DNA of 64,000 bases from Zea mays. Taxonomy: Eukaryota; Streptophyta; Magnoliopsida; Poales; Poaceae. The DNA lies in the NCBI RefSeq assembly GCF_902167145.1, contig NC_050101.1:113861789-113925788 (forward strand). The letters are read 5' to 3'. The position numbers and the translations under genes were made by a program. Of this stretch, positions 32,300-44,200 are shown piece after piece (positions within the stretch are counted from its first letter, which is position 1; each line of letters starts with the position of its first letter). The notes below the pieces were generated by a model that saw nothing but the letters and a program-made list of their open reading frames with translations, searched no databases and was not told where the DNA came from.

Positions 32300-33225
32300 G
32301 GCGTGGGCTGCGTGAGGGTCACCGCATCGCACACACTCGCCGCCGCCGGCCCAGCACACAGACACAGGGCTGCTGAGGAAGGACGCGAACGCGGCAACGC
32401 AGCAAGGGTTGCCCTGGGTCGGGACGTCAACTTCAGGATGCCCACAGAACTAGGGAAAACATGAGTTTCTGTTTGCCGGAGTCTGAAAAGGAAAATACGT
32501 ACAAAAATCTTTTGGAGCCTGCACGGCGGCGACAGTGCGGTGGCGTCTCACGCTCACGCCTCATGTTAACAAGTTGCTCTCTTATCTAGAGCCAGTCAAG
32601 GACTTGTTCGTTTATTCAATAATGGACTTAGAATCGTTTTAGATAATCAAAATTTATATACCTTAGAGAAGAAATCCAGCTAGAAATTGTTCTAGTCTTT
32701 CGTTCCGTGAAAACCGAACGGCACCTAAGGGTATGTTTAGAAAAGCTTTAGGTCAACAATTTTATGTCTATTTCAGCTTCTTCTATCTAAACGGGTCCAC
32801 CTCCACGAGATCTATTTTTTTAAAAAAAAACTAAAACTAGAGGTGAGTTTTATGATTTTTTTGAAGCTCCTCAAAAGGTGCTTCAAAACACTATTTTTAT
32901 ACCTCCTCATAAAGTTGCACAAAAATTACCCACCATGACATTGGTTACATGACCTATCGATTCATGTCTCTTTCTTCACCCGTTAATCATCAAGGGTAAT
33001 TAAAGAAACTCGCACAAATTAATTGTATTGCAAAAGCTAAAGTTTATGTGCAAATCAAATACTCTTGAATCCTGTATTACTAATATGTTGAAGCTATTTC
33101 ATGGTGAAGCTAGAAAATCGAAACTGTAATTTTTAAAAATGAAGCCCTCCCAAACAGGACACAAGGAGCATATCTAGCTTCGGCTTCTCTGTGATCTACT
33201 ATCCATATACTACTTGTGTCGCTGT
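32300..33225. other. NPF upstream region
   Basis: About 900 bp with no gene. A segment at about 32728-33160 has weakly inverted ends (GGGTATGTTTAGAAAAGCTT and the complement of GAAGCCCTCCCAAACAGGAC) and may be a decayed MITE. The rest is AT-rich and featureless to me. Confidence 0.35.
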
Positions 33226-33233
33226 ATTAAGAG

Positions 33234-34046
33234 TAGGGCTTGACGAAATACTCGTGGCTCGATAACTCGCTCGACTCGGCTCATTAGTAGCTCGGCTCGA
33301 CTCGGCTCGTTTTAATTTTGTAGCGAGCCAAGCTAGCATTCTAGCTCGATTCTCTAATGAGCCAGCTCGGGTTAGCTTGCGAGCTAGCTCGCGAGCCAAA
33401 CGAGCTAAGCCACAACACAAGTTTGTCTAGTCGTTGATGTCGTCTCATCTCTCATAGTATTGTTTTATCGTAGTTATGATCTGTGATATGGTCATGTGTG
33501 GATGTGCCATGTGCTTAAATATTTGCATTATTGCATGACTACATACCTACATTGCATATTTAATATTTGATTATTGATTATTGTTTTGTGAACTTTGTTT
33601 CTAGCAACATATGATGTTAGTGTTGTGCAATGAAATGTTACATGTTTGTGGAATGGATGATGAATTGCTTTTACAATGATGCTTGTTGCTATCTTATTAT
33701 AATAAGGGTTTATAAATTTGTAAGTTAATATATATTTGGTTATTTAATTTAATATTAAAAGTTAGAAGCTAGAACAATGATATGATAATAATATTATAAA
33801 GGTATTGGGTTTGTAGTGTTAAATACTTAAAATATAATTTTTCGGTTATATATATGTTTATGTACATAGATCTTTGTATTTAGTTGTATGGCTCGCGAGC
33901 CTAACGAACTGGCTCGAGCTTTCTAACGAGCCGAGTCGAGCCAGATGTTTAGCTCGTTAGTATAACGAGCCGAGCTGGCTCGTTACAGTAACGAGGCATA
34001 ACGAGTCGAGACATAACGAGCCGAGCTGGCTCGATATCTACCCGTA
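33234..34046. mobile_element. Non-autonomous hAT-like element (813 bp)
   Basis: It is flanked by a perfect 8-bp target duplication ATTAAGAG (33226-33233 and 34047-34054). The ends TAGGGCTTGACGA and TACGGGTAGATATCG (complement) give short imperfect TIRs. Both subterminal regions are rich in repeated GGCTCG/CGAGCC motifs, candidate transposase-binding sites, around an AT-rich core with no ORF. Confidence 0.8.
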
Positions 34047-34315
34047 ATTAAGAGTTGTTTTTCCCATCTTTTTTCTCTGAATCCTATAAGTGCTAGTAAA
34101 GCATTTTATGGCTCCACTAGATAAGACTCTTCGTTTCATAGGTAGCTGCCAATAATTAAGTCTTCGATGGTTCCACATATACAAATCATTAGCTTTTGTG
34201 GTTCCACGTTTTCCAACATTATACAAATGAGGATTCCAATCGTAGTTCTTGGCTCCAAACCCGCATTCACATCAAGTTAGCCAATAGAACATATATGTTT
34301 TTGTGTTTTATACTC

Positions 34316-35759
34316 TGAAAGCATCTAGGCCCCTGGTTGGTTTTAGTGATTAATGATAACTTAATGTTATATGTGACTAACGTGTGTTTTGCAGAGACAA
34401 ATGGTAAGTTAGGTCGCATTACAGGTAGATGTACTACAACGGTGAAAACAATCCCGGAGATAAGAACTTGAAGCGACGGCTAAAGCGACGAAACAAAAAG
34501 TGAAGGTCTTCGTATTCCGAGTGTTAAGGAGTTGCAGACACTCGTGATATAGTTAGGTCTTTTATTTTGTTTTAGTCGTACTATAAAGAGGGGTTGTCGA
34601 TGAGTAGTTTGACCAAGAGAGTTCTAGTGTACTGTTGGTGCATACTCACACTCATATATAGTGCTAGGTGTCACTCTAAAACATACTCACGAGTTACAAC
34701 GAAAACCGATTTGAAAAACAGCAGAAAATAGAAATTAGGGTTTCTGTTTGTGGTGCACCGGACTGTCTGGTGCGCCCTCTGTCAGGTGGGGCCAGGTTGG
34801 CCCGGGGAAGGTCTTTCCCCCTCGCAGAAACCCGAGAGCGCAGGGTTTGAGAGTTGAATTTTAGTGGCGCACCGGACAGCGCACCGGACCGTCCGGTGTG
34901 CACCGGACCGTGACTGTTCACTGTCTGGTGTGCCATCTGCTCAACAGCTAGCTGTCAGAACTAGTCGTTGGAGTCGACCGTTGGCGCACCGGTGGCGCAC
35001 CGGACTGTCCGGTGCGCCCATGCGCATCAGATTGCTGGTAACGACTAGTTGGTGGGTGAGGCTATTTATTCCCCCTCCACCCACCATATTCATTGTCTTG
35101 CTGCCCACATTTACTCCTACACTTTGGTAGAGCATTGCAAGCACCACAAAGCCTAGTGAGGTGATTAGAGAATCTCAATCCCGCATTTGGACCTCATTAG
35201 CGCTAGCGAGAGCCACCTAGAGCACACACCACTTGCATTAGGCTTCTCTTGGTCAAGCGAAAGTCTACGACTTGTTACTCTTGGTGATCGGCATCACCTA
35301 AACGGCTTGGTGGCGTTGGGAACTCGGTGATCACCGTGGAGATCTTGTTGGTGACCCGACTCAAGTTTGTAAGCGGTCGTGAGGGATCCACCGCGCTGGA
35401 GTGGCAAAGGATCATCTCGTAGTGAGCACTTGGTTCTTGCGAGGACCAAGGGGGAGCGATACCCTTGCACGGGTGCTCCAACGAGGACTGGGGGAGAGTG
35501 CTGACTCTTCGATACCTCGGGAAAAATTGGAGGGGTCTTCTAAACCTTGTTTTACATTCCACACTTAATTCAAGCATTTTACATTGTGTATTTGTTTAGC
35601 AAGTTTTTGAAGTATTGTCTTAGCATTATTGTATTTCTAGTATTGTTCTCTTAGTGCTAGTTGTTGGGGTGAAGTTGGGCTCTTGCTTAGGTTTTAATTA
35701 GTGTTGATTTTTAGAAAAGCCCAATTCACCCTCCCCTCTTGGGCATCGTGATCCTTTCA
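34316..35759 (+). mobile_element. Solo LTR of a SIRE-type copia element (1444 bp)
   Basis: It starts TGAAAGCATCTAGGCCCCTG and ends GGGCATCGTGATCCTTTCA. Flanks are TACTC (34311-34315) and TACTA (35760-35764), a target duplication with one mismatch. It contains several copies of the palindromic phrase CACCGGACNGTCCGGTGCNC typical of maize copia LTRs (Ji/Giepum-like). No PBS or coding region follows, so recombination between two LTRs is inferred. Confidence 0.8.
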
Positions 35760-35764
35760 TACTA

Positions 35765-36546
35765 TATTATTAAATGATTAATGGATAGAACCTAATTTTA
35801 TGCTTTCTTAAATGCTTAAACTGAAAAGGCAACTATTTTTAGGCAGAGCAGGAGAACACATCATAAAACATCACTGTAGTTTTCTTCACAAGTTACTTCT
35901 CCCTTATCACATATATGTGTGGCATCACATCACAATTTCCAATGTAAGTAGTAATATCTATGGGAGTATATATTATCTTATAATTATAAAGAGTTAAATT
36001 TTTCGAAACACTATTTCATGATTATGTCTAATGCCAACAGTAATTTGCTGTCAGTATGTACTCGAAAATAAAATCCGAAACACATGGCCAAGGGATTGTT
36101 TAGGAGAGCTCTGGTTAAAAAACATATTATTCATACCATTATATTCATCTAGATCTACTATGGAGCAGCTCCACCATAGAGCTAGGGTCTCATACATCTA
36201 TTTCAGAGAGCTCTAGCTTTAACATAATCTCCTATTCTTTTTTTAAAAAAAGAATATCCAAGAAGCAAACTAAAAAGAACCATCTTTCTTCTGACCTTTA
36301 TCCCAATAGTCACTTGCTAGGGTTGTTGCCAGGGGTGGAGGGGATGTCGAAGCCAACATAGGTGGAGCTAGCGGCGAGGAGGATGAGACAAGTCTTATTC
36401 CGGCTGATTGGTTCGTTTTTGTGTGTGCGTGTTGAGGCTCTTGCGAGACTAGGCGCCTGGATACGACCATTTTGGGCGTAGGAGCGGATACAGACAAAAG
36501 GCTTTAAAATAGCTTGTTTTGTATTTGTTGTGTACAGACAATCAAA
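35765..36546. other. Intergenic, no gene recognised
   Basis: About 780 bp of AT-rich sequence. The ORFs here are short and unsupported. Confidence 0.5.
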
Positions 36547-37051
36547 CAAGCTGTCGGGGACCATAATTAGGGGTACCCTCAAGGCTCTAAATTCTCAGCT
36601 GGTAACCCCCATCAGCACAAAGCTGCAAAGGCCTGATGGGTGCGACTAAGTCAAGGATCAGTCCATTCGAGGGACTCGATCACGCCTCGCCTGAGCCCAG
36701 CCTCGGGCAAGGGCAGCCGACCCCGGAGGATCTACGTCTCGCCCGAGGCCCCCCTCCAGCGACGAACACACTTCCGGCGCGCCCGAGGCCCAGTCTTCGC
36801 CAAGAAGCAACCCTGGCCAAATCGCCACACCAACCGACCAAATCGCAGGGGGATTTAATGCAAAGGTGGCCTGACACCTTTATCCTGACGCACGTCCTCC
36901 GGTCGACAGAGCCAAAGTGACCGCAGTCATTTCGCCGCTCCACTGACCGGCCTGACAGAAGGACAGCGCCGCCTGCGCCGCTCCGACTGCTGTGCCACCT
37001 GACAGAGTGAGGCTGACAGGCAGTCAGGCCCGGCCTCAGGCACATTAGGAA

Positions 37052-37330
37052 ACTCCGCTCCGCCCGACCCAGGGCTCGGACTCGGGCTCAGTCCCAGAAG
37101 ACGGCGAACTCCGCTCCGCCCGACCCAGGGCTCGGACTCGGGCTCAGCCCCGGAAGACGGCGAACTCCGCTCCGCCCGACCCAGGGCTCGGACTTGGGCT
37201 CAGCCCCGGAAGACGGCGAACTCCGATCCGCCCGACCCCAGGGCTCGGACTCGGGCTCAGCCCCGGAAGACGACGAACTCCGCTTCGCCCGACCCCAGGG
37301 CTCGGACTCAGCCCTGGCCTCAGCCGACGG
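37052..37330 (+). repeat. Five tandem ~56-bp repeats within the Huck-like LTR
   Basis: Units beginning ACTCCG at 37052, 37108, 37164, 37220 and 37277 carry CGCCCGACCCAGGGCTCGGA. Fewer, diverged units lie at the mirrored place in the LTR at 52680-52870. Repeat number therefore differs between copies. Confidence 0.85.
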
Positions 37331-37756
37331 TCTCCGCCTCGCCCGACCCAGAGGCTCAGACTCGACCTCGGCCACGGAAGACAGACTCAACCTCGACCTT
37401 GGAGGAGCCTCCACATCGCCCAACCTAGGGCGCGGACCGACCACGTCAACAGGAGGCGCCATCATTACCCTACCCCAAGCTGACTCAGGCTACGAGGAAC
37501 AAGACCGGCGTCTCATCTGGCTCGCTCCGCCAGACAAGTAATGATGGCGCCCCGCACGCTCTATGACGACGGCGGCTCTCAGCCCCCATACGAAAGCAAG
37601 AGGACGTCAGCAAGGACTCGACAACTCCGACAGCTGTCCTACCGCCAGGCTCCAGCGCTCCTCCGATGGCCACGGCACCACACGAACCGGGTGCCAAAAC
37701 CTCTCCGGCTGTCACGATGGCATGTACTTAGGGCGCTAGCTCTCCTCCGCTAGACA

Positions 37757-38449
37757 TAGAGATGGCAACGGGTACCCGAAACCCGAAACCCGGTGGGTTT
37801 TTACCCTATTAGGGTACTGGTTTGGGTCAATTTTCATACCCATGGGTTTGTTAATGGGTATAAATCTATACCCGACGGGTTTATGGGTACGGGTTTGTTC
37901 CTATAGTACCCAAACCCGTGAACCCGTGGGTTTTTTAAACCCGACCAAACTTAGTGCACATTGTCATTTTATTTTATAAACGAACAAAGAACTTGTTATT
38001 CCTTATTTACTTCATATTTTTTATCAATTGGTGAATGTATCAATAGTCGGTGAGAGTGTTGCTTGCTTGCTATTATAGTTTTTACTAGCGTTATATATGT
38101 GGTGGATGGATAACTTAGTGCAAGGTCACTTAATTATACAACTTATTATTTGTATTTCATTCCCTCTATTAATATTTTTTATACCAAATCATGAACTCGT
38201 TGTTCATTACATAGATTTTGGATCATGATATCATTAATCATTACGATACTTATTGATTATGAGAAGAAGAAGTATATTGGAGATGAAACCCATGGGTAAC
38301 CCATGGGTACCCACTAACCCGATGGGTACGGGTTTGGGCAAAATCTCAAACCCGTCATGGGTATGGGTTTTTAAATGGGCATAGATATTTTTCACGGGTA
38401 CGGGTTTGGGACGGCAAAACCCAGCGGGTTTGTACCCGTTGCCATTCTA
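37757..38449. mobile_element. Non-autonomous hAT element (693 bp) nested in the Huck-like solo LTR
   Basis: The TIRs are TAGAGATGGCAACGGGTAC and TAGAATGGCAACGGGTAC (complement), and the 8-bp target duplication is GCTAGACA (37749-37756 and 38450-38457). The two other copies of this LTR have single GCTAGACA-type sites (about 52288 and 61248 in reverse), which serve as empty sites. Subterminal GGGTA/ACCCG repeats flank an AT-rich core. There is no ORF of note. Confidence 0.92.
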
Positions 38450-38817
38450 GCTAGACACGTTAGCACTCTGCTACACCCCCATTGTACACCTGGATCCTCT
38501 CCTTGCGCCTATAAAAGGAAGGACCAGGGCCCTCTTAGAGAAGGTTGGCCACGCGGGGAAGAGGACGGGACAGGCGCTCGCGTGAGGCCGCTCGCTCCCC
38601 CTCCCGCGTGGACGCTTGTAACCCCCTACTGCAAGCGCACCCGACCTGGGCGCGGGACAAACACGAAGGCCGCGGGATTTCCACCTCTCTCACGCCCGTC
38701 TCCGGCTGCCTCCCCCCTTCGCGCTCCGTCTCGCGCCGACCCATCTGGGCTGGGGCACACGGCGACATTTCGCTCGTCGGTCCAGGGACCCTCCGGTCTC
38801 GAAACGCCGACACAAGC

Positions 38818-39417
38818 GCTCAGATAAAGTCAACATACATGGTGGCGCGGGGACGAAACGGTACGGACAACCAATCAGACGGATTGTGTCACAGGCAAAA
38901 CGGCTAAGACTAGCGGATGGCAACAATTCTCGTTGTGTCCCATAAAGAACTAAATACATCTCTAGGGATTTCTCACTCTAGAAAAAATACAGAAATACTA
39001 AGGGGATTTAAGTTTTCAAACTAGCTCTTATTCAAATGACACGTCACGTCGATATCTGTCGATATCTAGTTTGAGCAATTATGGTTTTGTACGGTTTTAT
39101 ATGGGCCAACTAAGCTAGAGAACCTATTTTGAGTTCGAGGATCGCTGATGCATTTTACTCCGCGTGAAATGTTGTCCCATCTTTCTTGATGTTAGCATAA
39201 TTGGAAGGCAAAATAAAAAAAGTAATCAACCAACAAATCATAGATCATGACACATAGATTTTACGTGGAAAATCTTTCAATACGAAGGGAAAAAACCACG
39301 GACACCAGCTACACGAAACATTCACTATAATGTGGAGTGTTTATAGAACGTCGTCCTTAAACGACAGCTTAAAAGAGGAGTAAAGATAATGACACAGACC
39401 AAAACCTTAATTAAGAT

Positions 39418-39483
<66 letters not shown>

Positions 39484-39691
39484 GTGGGGGCTCCACCTCC
39501 CGCACCTGGCGATGAGCCTCGGCTTCGTTCACCAACTCGACTCTTATCTAAAATTTAGATCACAAACTTAACACTTTGCGGCATGTGAAGCAGCTAGCGC
39601 ATGTCGATCGACCAATAATAGCAACACCACGGGCGAGGCACAAGCTATACCACCCGCAGTTTACCTAGCTCGCTCGCTCGCTTAACAATGC
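38818..39691. other. Intergenic with (AT)n
   Basis: No gene is recognised. A (TA)n tract of about 60 bp occupies 39421-39483, and the rest is AT-rich. Confidence 0.6.
39421..39483 (+). repeat. (AT)n microsatellite
   Basis: Nearly pure TA dinucleotide run with one CA interruption. Confidence 0.95.
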
Positions 39692-39782
39692 GGCCTGCCC
39701 GAACTTTTTGTATTTTGACCCATCTTCGAAAAAAAATCACGTTTAGACCCTAAACATATTTAATGTCATTTTTGGACCCTTT

Positions 39783-39928
39783 GCTCGGCGCCATAGCTTA
39801 TGGCGCCGAGGTAACATAGCTCGGCGCCATAGGCTATGGCGCCGAGGTACGTGCTGCGCTGGCACAACCCGGACGACATGGCGCTGACGTGGTCCCGAGC
39901 TCGGCGCCATGATATATGGCGCCGAGCT
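39783..39928. repeat. Three GGCGCC palindromes (left arm)
   Basis: Near-perfect hairpins of the form CTCGGCGCCATA-n-TATGGCGCCGAG lie at about 39783-39810, 39819-39847 and 39899-39928. The right arm has two related units at 45068-45097 and 45149-45177. The centres differ while the stems are kept, which suggests selection on, or conversion of, the stem. Confidence 0.85.
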
Positions 39929-39945
39929 TAGTTTTATAACCATAA

Positions 39946-40017
39946 ATCCCTCTAGCTCAGTTGGTGGAGTGCGAGACTCTTAACCTTATGATCATGAGTT
40001 CAAGCCCCATGGTGGGA
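39946..40017 (+). pseudogene. tRNA-Lys(CUU)-like sequence, left arm
   Basis: It shows an A box (TAGCTCAGTTGGTGGAG), an anticodon loop CTCTTAA with CTT, and a B box (GAGTTCAAGCC), followed by T6 at 40019. The acceptor and anticodon stems contain mismatches (for example the first and fifth pairs), so a working tRNA is doubtful. The internal pol III promoter boxes look preserved. Confidence 0.65.
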
Positions 40018-42830
40018 GTTTTTTAATACTTTTTGTCTTTGTCACTGTTTTATTTTTTTTGTTGTCCAGATTTTTCGTTTATGTCGCTGATTTGTCTGTC
40101 TAGATTTATTTCTCATCTAGTTTTTTTTTGTTGGATAGCTTTGGTACTACAAGGCCGTTAAACCGTGGTATGTCATTAAAATAAAATATACTTAATATGA
40201 CCTACCGTACTACAAGGCCGACCATTAGTACAGGATGATTTTATTAGACATAATAAAATGCTTGTTCCGTCTTGATTCATGTATGATATTTTTCTCTATT
40301 TTAACAAATTACAAAACATTTTTAGTTTTCATAAAATATCTACATACGACCTATATCTAGATGCACAACTTGGCTACTATTTAGATAGGCATGCATACGA
40401 ATACATACATGCATGCATCTATAAATGTGTTCTCGGTTTTTTTTCTAGCGTGTTCTCCGTGTCAATATCTCAGATTTTATGTACATTAATTAGATAAGAT
40501 AAAGGAATATCACCAGTATTATTAGACTCTTTATGACATAATTAATTTTATAATATGTAACTCTATATATATATATATATTACTGGGGTATAATATTATA
40601 ATAATATAGTGTGTGATTATTATATGTCTCATGCGTTTAGGTGCAACTATATATACACGTGCGATGGAGCTTGCCGTGTAAGTTAGACTAATAATATATA
40701 TGGGGCAAGCAACTTTCACTACCGGAATCGCGTTCTTTGCCGAGTGTCTAAGACACTCGGCAAAGGCTATTTTACACTCGGCAAAGGCTTTGCCGAGTGT
40801 AACACTCGGCAAAGAACACTCGGCAAAGATTTCATCGGCAAAGGGTTCTTTGCCGAGTGCTTTTTTCGGACACTCGGCAAAGACTTTGCCGAGTGTCAAA
40901 AAACACTCGGCAAAGAAAAACACTCGGCAAATTAAGAATCGAAAAAATAAAAAAAACAGCAAAACATTTTTTAAATTCTAGAAACAACTCTCTAACCCTA
41001 CCCTATTACCTTACCCGTTGCCCTATCATTTTTCACTATTATTTTGAATCAAACTTATATGTTTTGTAAATGGTGAGATTCGAACTCGCAACCTCTCTCT
41101 CGCGCATACCCTCCTATACCACTGTCGGTGTTTTGGGTCCGACCGCACACTCGGGGTTGCCCCTCAAGGTGTTTTTAGGAGTAGGACGGTGTCGACGACT
41201 GTAGCAAAATGGTTCGTGCCGATCGCACGAGGGACAATGGGCAAGATTTACAGGTTCGGGCCGCTTAGAAGTGCGTAACACCCTACGTCCTGGTGAGTAT
41301 ATGAGCGTGGTTACAAGAGGGCTCTCTGGATAGAGGGCGCAGAGAGTTTACGTGGGTGGCTAAGTAAAACAGGGTCGATCGTTCTGAAGGGGTGCCCCCT
41401 AGGCCTTATATATTCGACCGTGGGGCAGTACATGTGGATATGATAGCTACAAGTAGCTGAAAGATAGTAAACTTCTCGAGTTTATCCCTACGTAACCCTT
41501 GCCGACTTATCCTCGCATGGCTCTGTTGCATGGGGGCTTCAGCACGGGAAAGTCGGGTCTCTGTTGCGATTTACTCGCTCAACGTTGTGGGCCGTCCGGG
41601 TTTGCTCCAATCTAGTCTTACGTCTTCTCCGCTTCGTTGATTGTCTTTCCCCAGGCCCACGAAAGAACGACCTTACGATTTATTGGGCCTTTGGGCCTTT
41701 CGTGAGGTCTTTTATCTCTTTAGTGGACCCGGGGGATATCTATCCCCCACAAGCCCCCGATCTTTGGGTTGATTTAGAGGTAATCAACTCAAAGATCCAA
41801 GGTCCGAAAAATGACTTCCTGCTGTCTTCTCTTGCTCCGATCACTCGTTCGACCGAAGTTTAGTTTTGTGCTTGTGCCTTAGAGGTCGGCATTTTGAATT
41901 GTAGGATTCTGGACTTCATTGGGTGCACCGGAGGTGCACCCAATGGGTGTAGCCCCCGACCTTTGAGTAGATTTTAGAAGATAATCTACTCGAAGGTCTT
42001 CCCCAAAGATTATCTCCATTCGCGCTCCTGCATCTCGGTTGAGAATTGGTCTTTTCAATCTTGTCCCACGCCTTAGAAGTCGGCGCTATATCGGTTTAGA
42101 ATGATAATCCATGGGGTGCACCGGAGGTGCACCCAATGGGTGTAGCCCCCGACCTTCAAATGGATTTTTTAAGGATAATCCATTCGAAGGTCTTCCTTTC
42201 GTGCCTCTTTGCTGAAAATCATATCTTTCGTTTGTAGAATTTGGCATGAAGTTATTTGCATTATGCTTTGGAGGTCAGCATTATGTCATCAATATTTTGC
42301 TGCAGAGGTCAGCATATATTTTGTCTTTAGCAGCCGAGTTTGCAATCCATCCATATCTTGCAGTTTATTTGCTTCTGCAACTTGATTGGACGTTTGATGG
42401 ACGTTCTCTGTCTAGTCCCCACATCGCTTCTGTCGGTCATATCTTGTACTTTTGCTGGCTATATTTGGCTTTCCTCTGATCCTTACTGATATCTTATTTT
42501 TGTCTTGAAGTATTTACTGCATGCCCTGCACGGATGTGACCGTTTTGAAAAATATACTGATAATTCCTGGGCGTCCCCTCCCCAATGGGTGTGGGCAAGG
42601 GACGGCTTGGTACGCTGAGTGTTTTAGCCGGCTACTTCTGAGTAGTAATGTGATGGGACGGCTAGTGTAATCATATCCTTTGCGCTGTTGACTGGAGTCC
42701 CAATGGGTGTAGTGTTGCATGAAACGGCGTCCGCCGTCTGACGTGTCTTCAGATGGGTGGGAGTGCTTATTGAATGCTTTGCGACTGTTCAGTGACCGCG
42801 GTTGGAAGTGAGCGGTTGCCTTTCCTTTCT

Positions 42831-42838
42831 ATAAATAA
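42831..42838 (+). promoter_or_regulatory. TATA box before the antisense ORF of the Cinful-like fragment
   Basis: TATAAATA lies 81-88 bp upstream of the ATG at 42919, followed by a C/T-rich leader. Its orientation is opposite to the retrotransposon. Confidence 0.5.
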
Positions 42839-42918
42839 CGCCCTTGCTCCTCTGGTTTTTTCACATCTCTTCACTGTTCTTTACTGCGTCCTTCTTCTCC
42901 CCTCTGTCTGCTTCCACC

Positions 42919-43197
42919 ATGGGCAAGGGTACCAAGCGCAAGCGTGAGCCCACTCCTCCGTCGGATGATTTCAGTGACTCGGAATACTCAGAGGAGGAGT
43001 TCTCCTCTGAGTCCGAGGGGTCTCCGGCTCCCATCCCCCTGCGTGAGTCGTCTGATGACTCAGACGACTCCCAGGGGCTTGCGGCGGAGGTCTGGACGTA
43101 CATCCGGGCCGTCGAGCGCTCCGGGCTCGAGGGCTCGGATGAGTCTGGGTTCTCCTCGGACGAGGAGGACTCGGGCGGCGGCGAGGACGAAGATGAC

Positions 43198-43228
<31 letters not shown>

Positions 43229-43362
43229 GTGGCGACGGCGACGGTGATGGCGGCAACGGCGGCGGAGGCAGCGGCGGCAAGGGTGGCACCAAGGGCGGCA
43301 GCAGCGTGGGCAGCACCGGAGGCGGCGGTGGCAAGAGCAGCGGCGGCGGGGCCAGTGGCTAA
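42919..43362 (+). CDS. Antisense extra ORF of the Cinful-like fragment (acidic, Gly-rich protein)
   Basis: This is a 147-codon ORF beginning MGKGTKRKREPTPPSDD. A basic start is followed by Ser/Glu-rich SDSEYSEEEFSSESE, a short hydrophobic-containing stretch AAEVWTYIRAVERSGLE, an uninterrupted acidic run (Asp-rich, about residues 95-115) and a Gly/Ser/Lys tail. It lies antisense between the missing pol and the 3' LTR, where Tat-lineage elements are known to carry additional ORFs. The composition resembles nucleoplasmin-like or chromatin-acidic tails, but no domain is recognised. The upstream ATG at 42844 is in the same frame and would add 25 residues. Confidence 0.55.
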
Positions 43363-43369
43363 ACCACTA

Positions 43370-44200
43370 CACTACTACACCAATTATGTTTATATTACGT
43401 TTCCATTCCCCATGTACTATAACAAATCGAGAGTAATTTGATTATTTAAGGCACTAAATGAGTTCATTTGAAAATGTGACCAACTATAAAGTTGCATAAC
43501 TTTTTGAGATCTAAAAGTTTTATTTTCATAGTTTCTACATCCGAGACCGTTTATAAAATTTGAATTTTAAATTTAAAAACTTCACATGAAATTTTCAATG
43601 ATAAGATGATTTCAAATCAAAAAATTGTCAACTACAAAGTTTCATTACATTTCAAGACCTACAACTTTTATTTTGGTGGTTTTTCCATCCGAGACAGTTT
43701 GAAAAATTCAAATTTCAAAATTCAAACATAGTTTTGCATAACAAGATGATTTCAAACTAAAACATTGTCAACTACAAAGTTTCATAACTCTTCAATACCT
43801 ACAACTTTCATGTTGGTGGTTTTTCCTTTCGAAGACGTTTTCAAAATTCAAATTTTAAATTTTTTAAATTTAGACGTAGTTTTCGTTGACAATATGACTT
43901 CAAATGAAAAAGTTGTCAACTATAAACTTCTATAACTTCTCAAGATCTACAAAGTTTATTTTGGTTGTTTGGTAATTTGTTTATCTCAGATGATGGTTCT
44001 AACAATATACAGAAATTCTATACGTCTCTCTCGTAGTTTCATAAACTACGAGAGAGATATAGGTTTTATGAACAAATTTATTTTTATTTTGTCATATGAA
44101 GAAATGTTCAATATATAAATTGTACATCATGATGAGTTATACAAATTTGTAGTTGAAAACTTTTTCATTTGAATTAATTTACTACTTTAAAATGTGATTT
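43370..44200. repeat. CACTA interior with diverged ~120-bp repeats
   Basis: Phrases such as CAACTACAAAGTTTCAT and CTACAACTTTTATTTTGG recur three to four times (about 43480, 43630, 43765 and 43910). This degenerate tandem array is common inside plant CACTA elements. No coding potential. Confidence 0.6.

Larger units (their letters stand above)
36552..38812 (+). mobile_element. Solo LTR of a Tat-lineage (Huck-like) gypsy element, carrying a hAT insertion
   Basis: It starts TGTCGGGGACCATAATTAGG and ends GAAACGCCGACA, with a perfect 5-bp target duplication CAAGC (36547-36551 and 38813-38817). Without the nested hAT it is about 1.56 kb. It has a TATAAAA box at 38510-38516. The same LTR occurs in the opposite orientation at 51920-53368 and, truncated, at 60892-61374. 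The family name is from memory. Confidence 0.88.
41123..43362 (-). mobile_element. Cinful/Zeon-like Tat-lineage fragment (3' LTR plus adjacent internal region)
   Basis: A 629-bp LTR lies at 41123-41751 (minus strand: TGTGGGGGATAGATATCC to CACCGACA). It is followed by internal sequence with two copies of GGTGCACCGGAGGTGCACCC (41926 and 42116) and a plus-strand ORF ending at 43362. PBS, gag, pol and the 5' LTR are missing. ACCAC occurs immediately on both sides (41118-41122 and 43363-43367). The assignment rests on LTR length and end sequence from memory. Confidence 0.65.

Noticed and set aside
38375..38959. ORFs of 89-150 aa overlapping the end of the Huck-like solo LTR
   Set aside because: GC-rich LTR sequence downstream of its TATA box, with no domain. 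They extend across the LTR boundary and target duplication.
40735..40962. ORFs and CRISPR-like appearance of the CACTCGGCAAAG arrays
   Set aside because: Short motifs in both orientations with irregular spacing are subterminal transposase sites of a CACTA element, not a CRISPR array or coding sequence.
42861..43334. Pro/Ser-rich 157-aa minus-strand ORF
   Set aside because: Exact antisense of the acidic Gly-rich ORF at 42919-43362. Its proline runs come from GGN codons.
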